DNA from: JBQCHF01 sp051954955
GTDB lineage: Bacteria > Actinomycetota > Actinomycetes > Motilibacterales > Motilibacteraceae
Direction of reading: 5' to 3'
Assembly (NCBI GenBank): GCA_051954955.1
Contig: JBQCHF010000184.1
Coordinates: 11,721 to 75,720, forward strand
DNA: 64,000 bases
Below, one piece after another: positions 59,213 to 64,000 of this stretch (positions within the stretch are counted from its first letter, which is position 1; each line of letters begins with the position of its first letter). Made by a program: the position numbers and the translations under genes. Below the pieces are notes generated by a model. That model had not been told where the DNA came from, did not search any database, and worked only from the letters and a program-made list of their open reading frames with translations.

Positions 59213-59985
59213 CGCTCACCGCCCCCGGCGCGCTCGCGCCCCGCCCCGGCGCCGCGCCGCTGGCCCGGATGGTGCTGGCGCAGGCCGGGTTCGAGCTCAA
59301 GCTGCAGCTGCGCAACGGCGAGCAGCTGCTGGTCACCCTGGTCATCCCGCTGCTGCTGCTGCTCGGGCTCACGCTGACCAGCGCCGTCGACGTCGGCAGC
59401 ACCGACCGGATCGACGCCGTCGCTCCGGGGATCCTGGCGCTGGCGGTGATGTCCAGCGCGTTCACCTCGCAGGCCATCTCCACCGGGTTCGAGCGCCGCT
59501 ACGGCGTGCTCAAGCGGCTGGGCACCACCCCGCTGCCGCGGGCCGGCCTGATCACCGCCAAGACCCTCGCCGTGGTCGGCGTGGAGCTGGTGCAGGTGGT
59601 GCTGCTGGCGGTGGTCGCCCTGCTGCTCGGCTGGCACCCCTCCGGCGACCCGGCCGCGGCCGTGCTGCTGGTGGTGCTGGGCACCGCCGCCTTCAGCGGG
59701 CTGGCGCTGCTGATGGCCGGCACCCTGCGCGCCGAGGCCACCCTGGCCGGCGCCAACCTGGTGTGGCTGCTCATGCTGGCCGCCGGCGGCGTCGTCGTGC
59801 CGCTGGACCGCTACCCGCAGTCGCTGCAGGGCCCGCTCGAGCTGCTGCCGCTGGGCGCGCTGTCCGAGGGGCTGCGCCAGGTGCTGGTCGAGGGGGCCGC
59901 CCTGCCGGGCGAGGCGCTGCTCGTGCTGCTGGTGTGGGCGGCCGCGGGGATCGCGCTCGCGGCCCGGTTCTTCCGCTGGGAGTAG
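59209..59985 (+). CDS. ABC-2 type efflux transporter, permease subunit
   Basis: A 258-residue protein with six helices and the ABC-2 pattern: LQLRNGEQLLVTLVIPLLLL, STGFERRYGVLKRLGTTPLP, then LLMLAAGGVVVPLDRYPQSL and LPLGALSEGLRQVLVEGAAL. ATG in an ATGA overlap with the ATPase. Substrate unknown. In mycobacteria the counterpart lies between CtaA and suf, so a haem or respiratory role has some contextual support. Confidence 0.9.
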   Translation: MTLTAPGALAPRPGAAPLARMVLAQAGFELKLQLRNGEQLLVTLVIPLLLLLGLTLTSAVDVGSTDRIDAVAPGILALAVMSSAFTSQAISTGFERRYGVLKRLGTTPLPRAGLITAKTLAVVGVELVQVVLLAVVALLLGWHPSGDPAAAVLLVVLGTAAFSGLALLMAGTLRAEATLAGANLVWLLMLAAGGVVVPLDRYPQSLQGPLELLPLGALSEGLRQVLVEGAALPGEALLVLLVWAAAGIALAARFFRWE

Positions 59986-60157
59986 CTCGTTCCCGGGGTG
60001 CATCCGATCGGGCTGCATCCAAGACGGGGCTCTGCTTCGAAGAGGGGGCGTGAGCGTCGGGTCGGTGGCGGTGCGGGAGGTCGGGAGGACCTCCCTTCCG
60101 CCAGGTGCCGGTGATCTCGGCGCGCGCACCACCCGACCTGCCCTTAGCGTCGTGACC

Positions 60158-60778
60158 ATGACCGCCGGGCCCGCGCTGGCCGACCCCGACGTCGGCTCCG
60201 GCTTCCGCGCCGGGGACGAGCAGTGCCTCGCCGAGGCCTACCGCCGGTGGGGCGCCCTGGTGCACACCACGGCTCTTCGCTCGCTGGGCGACCACGCCGA
60301 GGCCGAGGACGTCACCCAGCAGGTGTTCGTGGCCGCCTGGCGCGGCCGCGACGGCTTCGACCCGGCGCACGGCTCGCTGGCCGCCTGGCTGATCGGCATC
60401 ACCCGGCACAAGGTCGCCGACACCTGGGCGCGCCGCGAGCGCGAGCGGCGGGCCGTGGAGGCCGCGCTGCTCGACGCCTCCGGCGTGGTGCCCGCGCAGG
60501 CGACCTCCGACCGGGTGTCCGAGCACGTGGGCGACCGGCTGGTGCTGGCCGAGGAGCTGGCCCGGCTCGGCGAGCCGCAGCGGACCATCCTGGAGCTGGC
60601 CTTCTACGACGACCTCACCCACGTGCAGGTCGCCGCCCGGCTCGGGCTGCCGCTGGGCACGGTGAAGAGCCACATCCGCCGTTCGCTGGAGCGGCTGCGG
60701 GCGCGGCTAGGGGACTCGGCAGAATCTGCCGGCGGGTATCCCCGGAGGGAGGTGGACGGTGGAGCGGCACGAGGCTGA
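60158..60778 (+). CDS. ECF-family RNA polymerase sigma factor
   Basis: A 206-residue sigma factor: region 2 ALVHTTALRSLGDHAEAEDV then TQQVFVAAWRGRDGFDPAHG SLAAWLIGITRHKVADTWAR; region 4 LGEPQRTILELAFYDDLTHV, QVAARLGLPLGTVKSHIRRS. It resembles the SigK/ECF19 type, as expected with an RskA partner. TAGCGT lies seven bases before ATG 60158. It overlaps the anti-sigma gene by 20 bases. Confidence 0.9.
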   Translation: MTAGPALADPDVGSGFRAGDEQCLAEAYRRWGALVHTTALRSLGDHAEAEDVTQQVFVAAWRGRDGFDPAHGSLAAWLIGITRHKVADTWARRERERRAVEAALLDASGVVPAQATSDRVSEHVGDRLVLAEELARLGEPQRTILELAFYDDLTHVQVAARLGLPLGTVKSHIRRSLERLRARLGDSAESAGGYPRREVDGGAARG

Positions 60779-61649
60779 GCGGCTGGATGGGCACTGCGAC
60801 CCCGAGCTGCTCGCGCTGCGCGCGCTCGGCGAGCCGATCGACGCCGGGTCCGCCGCGCACCTGGCCACCTGCCCGGTCTGCGCCGGGGACCTCGCCTCGC
60901 TCACCCAGGTCGTCGCCGCCGGCCGCGGGCTGGGCGACCAGCTCCACCTGGCTGGGCCGACGACTTCCCCCGGCTCCCCGGTGGGGCCGCTCGTCGCGCC
61001 GCCGGCCGCGGTCTGGGACCGGATCGCCGCCGAGGTGGGGCTGGACGAGGGGACGCGGCAGCCCGGGCGCGACCCGCTGCCGGCCCCGGTCGCCCCGGTG
61101 CCCGACCTCCCCCGCCCTGCGGCCGACGTCGATGATGTCTCCACCGCGCCCGACGAGCTGGCCTCCCGACGTCACGCGCGCTCCGGCCGCCGCTGGCTGC
61201 TGCCGGCCGCCGTGGCCGCGGCCGTCGGCATCGTGGTCGGCGCCGGGGCGGCCACCGTGGTCGGCCGCGACCCGTCCCCGCCACAGGTCAGCGCCCAGCC
61301 CGACACCACGGTCCTGGGGCGCGCCAGCCTGGTCGCCCTGCCCGGCCACGCCGGTAGCGGCGAGGCGATCATGGAGCAGGTCGGCGGCCAGCGCCGCCTC
61401 GTCGTCGACGTGAACGGGCTGCGCCAGCAGGGCGGCTACCTCGAGGTGTGGCTGATGGACCCCGGCAACGGCGGCCTGGTCAGCCTCGGCGTCCTCGCCG
61501 GCGGCGGCGCCTCCCTGCACGGCGACTACCCGGTCCCGGCCACCCTCGACCTGGCCGCCTACCCGGCGGTCGACGTCAGCGCCGAGCCCTTCGACGGCAA
61601 CCCGGCCCACTCCGCGGACAGCATCGTGCGCGGGACGATGGGGATCTGA
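60759..61649 (+). CDS. Anti-sigma factor, RskA type
   Basis: A 296-residue membrane protein. The cytoplasmic zinc-type anti-sigma motif is HLATCPVC (His34, Cys38, Cys41); a helix follows at about 143-167 (LLPAAVAAAVGIVVGAGAAT). The outer RskA C-terminal domain includes QQGGYLEVWLMDPGNGGLVS then LGVLAGGGASLHGDYPVP. It should hold the upstream sigma factor and release it on an outside signal by proteolysis. GTG 60759 lies inside the sigma gene's 3' end, so translation is coupled. Confidence 0.88.
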   Translation: MERHEAERLDGHCDPELLALRALGEPIDAGSAAHLATCPVCAGDLASLTQVVAAGRGLGDQLHLAGPTTSPGSPVGPLVAPPAAVWDRIAAEVGLDEGTRQPGRDPLPAPVAPVPDLPRPAADVDDVSTAPDELASRRHARSGRRWLLPAAVAAAVGIVVGAGAATVVGRDPSPPQVSAQPDTTVLGRASLVALPGHAGSGEAIMEQVGGQRRLVVDVNGLRQQGGYLEVWLMDPGNGGLVSLGVLAGGGASLHGDYPVPATLDLAAYPAVDVSAEPFDGNPAHSADSIVRGTMGI

Positions 61650-62022
61650 AGCCGCGCTCGCCTCCATCCTGGCCCGCGGCCGGTCCGAGCAAGGTCTAAA
61701 GCGCTGGTGACGGCGGCGGCGGGAGCGGTCCCTCCACGTCGCCGGCCCAGGCCCCGCCGAGCTCGCCCCAAGATCGAATCGTTTGGGTGAGGGTGCCCCA
61801 GACCCAATAGGTTTGGCTCTGGGGCACCCTCACCCAATGAGGACGATCTTGGGCCGGGCGGAACCTCCCCGTGCCGGGCTCTCCCCGTCACCAGCGCCTT
61901 TCGCCCATCTCCCCAACCGGCGGCCGGGCGTCGGGTCCTGCTCGACGGCCCGCCCACGTGAACGACCGGCCCCGCGCGCGGCCCGCGTCGTGCCCCGCGC
62001 CCCCGCCACCTACCATCGATGC
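61650..62022. other. 373-bp gene-free stretch with a composite palindrome
   Basis: Between the anti-sigma stop and the ctaA start. The main content is composite element copy B (61698-61901). The remainder is C-rich sequence and the ctaA promoter hexamer TACCAT (62011-62016). The ctaA frame stays open leftward to 61783, but no convincing coding was seen there. Confidence 0.7.
61698..61901. repeat. Composite nested palindrome, copy B
   Basis: Three nested stems. Outer: AAAGCGCTGGTGACGG (61698-61713) with CCGTCACCAGCGCCTTT (about 61885-61901). Middle: CCCAAGATCG (61767-61776) with CGATCTTGGG (61844-61853). Inner: GGGTGAGGGTGCCCCAGA (61785-61802) with TCTGGGGCACCCTCACCC (61818-61835), perfect 18 bp. 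The loop holds CCAATAGGTT as in copy A. Copy A lacks the left middle arm but keeps the right one. Confidence 0.8.
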
Positions 62023-63690
62023 GTGAGCGCGCCCGCCCCCACCGTCCCCCCGGCCGCCGGCTCGAGCACCATCGCCGACGTCGAGGGCCGGCCCTCGCGG
62101 CTGAGGGTGCTGCTGCGGCGCGTCGATCCCGACGGCCGCTCGCGCCGGCTGATGAGCCGGTTCGACCCCGCCGGTCGCGCGCTCCCCCGGCTGGCCTGGG
62201 CGAGCCTGGTCACCAACATCCTGCTGGTCGTCACCGGTGGCGCCGTGCGCCTCACCGGCTCGGGACTGGGCTGCCCCACCTGGCCCTCGTGCACCGAGGA
62301 CTCGCTGGTCAACACTCCCGCCTACGGCATCCACGGCTACGTCGAGTTCGGCAACCGGCTGCTCACCTTCGTGCTCGTCGCGGTCGCTCTGGCCACCTTC
62401 GTGGTGGCGCTGCTGGACCGGCTCGCGCGCCGCCGCGGTCCCGTGTCGTTCCGGATCGCGCTGGCGCTGCTGCTGGGCATCCCGCTGCAGGCGGTCATCG
62501 GCGGGATCACGGTGCTGACCAAGCTCAACCCGTGGGTCGTCATGCTGCACTTCCTGGCCTCGATGCTGCTGGTGGGCCTGGCCACCTGGCTGCTCCGGCG
62601 CAGCCAGGAGGCCGACGTGCCGGCCCAGCCGCTCGTGCCGCCCGCGGTTCGCGGCCTGGCCGTCGCGGTGCTGGCCACGCTGGTGGCGGTGCTCTACGTC
62701 GGCGGGGTCGTGACCGGCAGCGGCCCGCACGCCGGCGACGCCCAGGCGCACCGCACCGGCCTCGACCCGCGCTCGGTCAGCCAGCTGCACGCCGACCTGG
62801 TGTTCCTGCTGGTCGGGCTCACCGTGGGGCTGTGGGTGCTGCTGCTCGTCCTCGGCGCGTCCGCGCCCGCCCGGCGCGCCGCCGCGGTGCTGCTCGGCGT
62901 CGAGCTGGCCCAGGGCGTCGTCGGCTTCGTGCAGTACTTCACCCACCTGCCGGTGGTCCTGGTGGCCGCGCACATGCTCGGCGCCGCCGTGCTCACCGCG
63001 GCCGCCGTCCACGCGCTGCTCACCCTGCGCACCCGCCCCGCCCACACCCCCGTGATCGTGAAGGGGTTGTTGCGCGGATGCCCCCTCAAACCCTCACCCA
63101 CAAGGGGCCGGCGGGTCAGCGCCCGGGCGTGCCGCCCTTCAGCTGGATGCCCGCCATCCGCTCCCACTCGTAGGGCCCGACCTTCACCGCCGCGCCGAGC
63201 TCGCGGGAGAACTCCTCCTGCAGCTCGATCCGCGCCAGCGCGGCCACCCGGTGGGCCTGCTCGACGTCGCGCACCACGACGTCGCCGTAGGCACCGTCCG
63301 GGGTCACCACGACCAGCCGTGCGGCCCCGCGCCCCACGTGCTCGACCACGCCCTGCACCGGCACCGCGTGCGCGCCCGCTTCACCGGGCGGCGCCCCCAT
63401 TCCCCCGTGCGCCTGTGCGAACGCCAGCGCCCGGCGGGCGGCGACGACGGTGCGCCGGTCGAGCCGGTCGTCCACCGGCTGGCGCTGCGTCTCCAGCCCC
63501 AGGGCCACCAGCCCGAGGGCGACCAGCACGATCCCGACCACGGCCATCGGCACCGACGACCACAGTCCGCCGGCGACGTCGCAGAGCCCGACCAGCAGCA
63601 CCGGGCTGGCCCAGTGCGGCGAGGCCAGGCGCTCCCCGTCGGGCACGTCCAGCCCGTCCGGCCGCCGCTCGAGCCCCACCGCCCCGTTGA
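62023..63690 (+). CDS. ctaA: Heme A synthase (COX15/CtaA), with abnormal C-terminal read-through
   Basis: The first ~345 residues are a normal CtaA: ASLVTNILLVVTGGAVRLTG, the CPTWPSC loop, His ligands in IHGYVEFGNRLL, VVMLHFLASM, SQLHADLVFLL and VVAAHMLGAA, eight helices. It converts haem O to haem A for cytochrome oxidase. GTG 62023 follows TACCAT by six bases. After TRPAHTPVIVKG at about 63063 there is no stop for some 630 bases, giving a ~210-residue Arg/Pro/Ala-rich tail antisense to the next gene. The true end is uncertain; see findings. Confidence 0.85.
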   Translation: MSAPAPTVPPAAGSSTIADVEGRPSRLRVLLRRVDPDGRSRRLMSRFDPAGRALPRLAWASLVTNILLVVTGGAVRLTGSGLGCPTWPSCTEDSLVNTPAYGIHGYVEFGNRLLTFVLVAVALATFVVALLDRLARRRGPVSFRIALALLLGIPLQAVIGGITVLTKLNPWVVMLHFLASMLLVGLATWLLRRSQEADVPAQPLVPPAVRGLAVAVLATLVAVLYVGGVVTGSGPHAGDAQAHRTGLDPRSVSQLHADLVFLLVGLTVGLWVLLLVLGASAPARRAAAVLLGVELAQGVVGFVQYFTHLPVVLVAAHMLGAAVLTAAAVHALLTLRTRPAHTPVIVKGLLRGCPLKPSPTRGRRVSARACRPSAGCPPSAPTRRARPSPPRRARGRTPPAARSAPARPPGGPARRRAPRRRRRHRPGSPRPAVRPRAPRARPRPAPAPRARPLHRAAPPFPRAPVRTPAPGGRRRRCAGRAGRPPAGAASPAPGPPARGRPARSRPRPSAPTTTVRRRRRRARPAAPGWPSAARPGAPRRARPARPAAARAPPPR

Positions 63691-63838
63691 GCGAGCCCAG
63701 GCACAGCACGGTGCCGATCGCGAGCAGCGCGGTGGCCGGGGTGGAGAGGTCGAGGTCGCGGTCGGCGTAGGCCCAGCAGATGCCGACGGCGAGCAGGGCG
63801 GCCCCGAGGACCGCCGCGGAGATCAGGGCGCGGCGCAT
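63116..63838 (-). CDS. Membrane protein of unknown function
   Basis: A 240-residue protein with four hydrophobic helices in the first 120 residues (ISAAVLGAALLAVGICWAYA; ATALLAIGTVLCLGSLNGAV; SPVLLVGLCDVAGGLWSSVP; AVVGIVLVALGLVALGLETQ). A ~110-residue soluble part with VVEHVGRGAARLVVVTPDGA and a C-terminal KVGPYEWERMAGIQLKGG follows. No family recognised. TAGCCT lies seven bases before the ATG, so probably leaderless. Its whole C-terminal half overlaps the ctaA read-through frame. Confidence 0.75.
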   Translation of the reverse strand: MRRALISAAVLGAALLAVGICWAYADRDLDLSTPATALLAIGTVLCLGSLNGAVGLERRPDGLDVPDGERLASPHWASPVLLVGLCDVAGGLWSSVPMAVVGIVLVALGLVALGLETQRQPVDDRLDRRTVVAARRALAFAQAHGGMGAPPGEAGAHAVPVQGVVEHVGRGAARLVVVTPDGAYGDVVVRDVEQAHRVAALARIELQEEFSRELGAAVKVGPYEWERMAGIQLKGGTPGR

Positions 63839-63913
63839 GCTCCGGAGGCTATCCGCGCCGCCCGCACCACGAACGACGCCCCCGCTGTGACGCCCCCGAC
63901 ACCGCCCCTCCCC

Positions 63914-64000
63914 GTGATCATGCAACGCACGTGATCATGCAATGGGCGCGATCTTGGTCCTCAAGATCGCGCCGATTGCATGATCACGCGAATTGCATGA
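63914..64000. repeat. Nested GTGATCATGCAA palindrome, copy 2 (cut by window edge)
   Basis: GTGATCATGCAA occurs at 63914-63925 and 63931-63942. The inverse TTGCATGATCACG is at 63976-63988 and a further TTGCATGA starts at 63993. The centre is a perfect 12-bp hairpin GGCGCGATCTTG/CAAGATCGCGCC (63945-63956, 63962-63973). Same nested plan as 50743-50849 with a different centre. Confidence 0.75.

Noticed and set aside
61783..62022. N-terminal extension of CtaA into the upstream palindrome
   Set aside because: The extension has no coding character, and a TACCAT box six bases before GTG 62023 explains the start better.

Overview
The window is high-GC DNA (codon third positions are nearly all G or C) from an actinobacterium. 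The gene content (SufR-SufB-SufD-Rieske-SufC-SufS-SufU-SufT, GlgM/GlgC, InhA-type FabI, acVLRF1, DUF3099, dodecin, CtaA) fits a chromosomal segment of Geodermatophilaceae or a close relative. Several neighbourhoods resemble the Mycobacterium tuberculosis Rv1454c-Rv1484 region: qor, CtaA with an ABC pair, the suf operon, echA, ABC-F, a ~70-residue HTH protein and fabG-inhA. No tRNA, rRNA, CRISPR array, insertion sequence or prophage was seen. Nothing looks recently transferred.

Layout. 1-11410: carbohydrate uptake. The 5' end of a glycogen-debranching-type glycosidase leaves the left edge. It is divergent from a LacI regulator followed by a binding lipoprotein and two permeases. A WS/DGAT-like acyltransferase follows, then a second binding-protein/permease/permease/LacI operon with a perfect GTAAACGTTTAC operator. 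Neither transporter has its own ATPase. 11467-23401: housekeeping and membrane genes: DUF2203, SpoU methyltransferase, GAF protein, TSUP exporter, MFS sugar porter, FeS-type photolyase, lytic transglycosylase, SPFH/NfeD pair, ABC ATPase. 23567-27412: divergent glgM/glgC, then serB. 27549-41687: sixA, a lipoprotein, fabI-fabG, quinone oxidoreductase, dodecin, moaA, surf1, GH15 glucosidase/trehalase, a SRPBCC protein, an SDR, an ABC exporter and an enoyl-CoA hydratase. 41877-50749: an HTH protein, a sortase/DUF4397 pair, an ABC-F ATPase, a three-gene prepilin-like operon and a zinc metallopeptidase. 50853-58166: acVLRF1 and the complete suf operon with its regulator. 58277-63838: an ABC efflux pair, an ECF sigma/RskA-type anti-sigma pair, heme A synthase and an unknown membrane protein.

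The most striking unexplained signal is between genes. Many 3' ends and convergent junctions carry long palindromes in several families: an exact 90-bp element present twice (12258 and 23436); nested arms built from GTGATCATGCAA (50743 and 63914); a larger composite with GCGCTGGTGACGG outer arms and a CCAATAGG loop (37581 and 61698); and single 50-52 bp near-perfect palindromes (28734, 38708). At the ctaA 3' end one such element looks truncated, and ctaA has no stop codon for about 600 bases. It therefore reads antisense through the neighbouring gene.

A second global pattern is that at least 15 genes have a TANNNT hexamer ending 6-8 bases before a GTG or ATG. This is the expected signature of leaderless transcripts and was used to choose several starts. 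Other genes use clear GGAGG-type ribosome sites, or ATGA/GTGA overlaps within operons, most completely in the suf operon.
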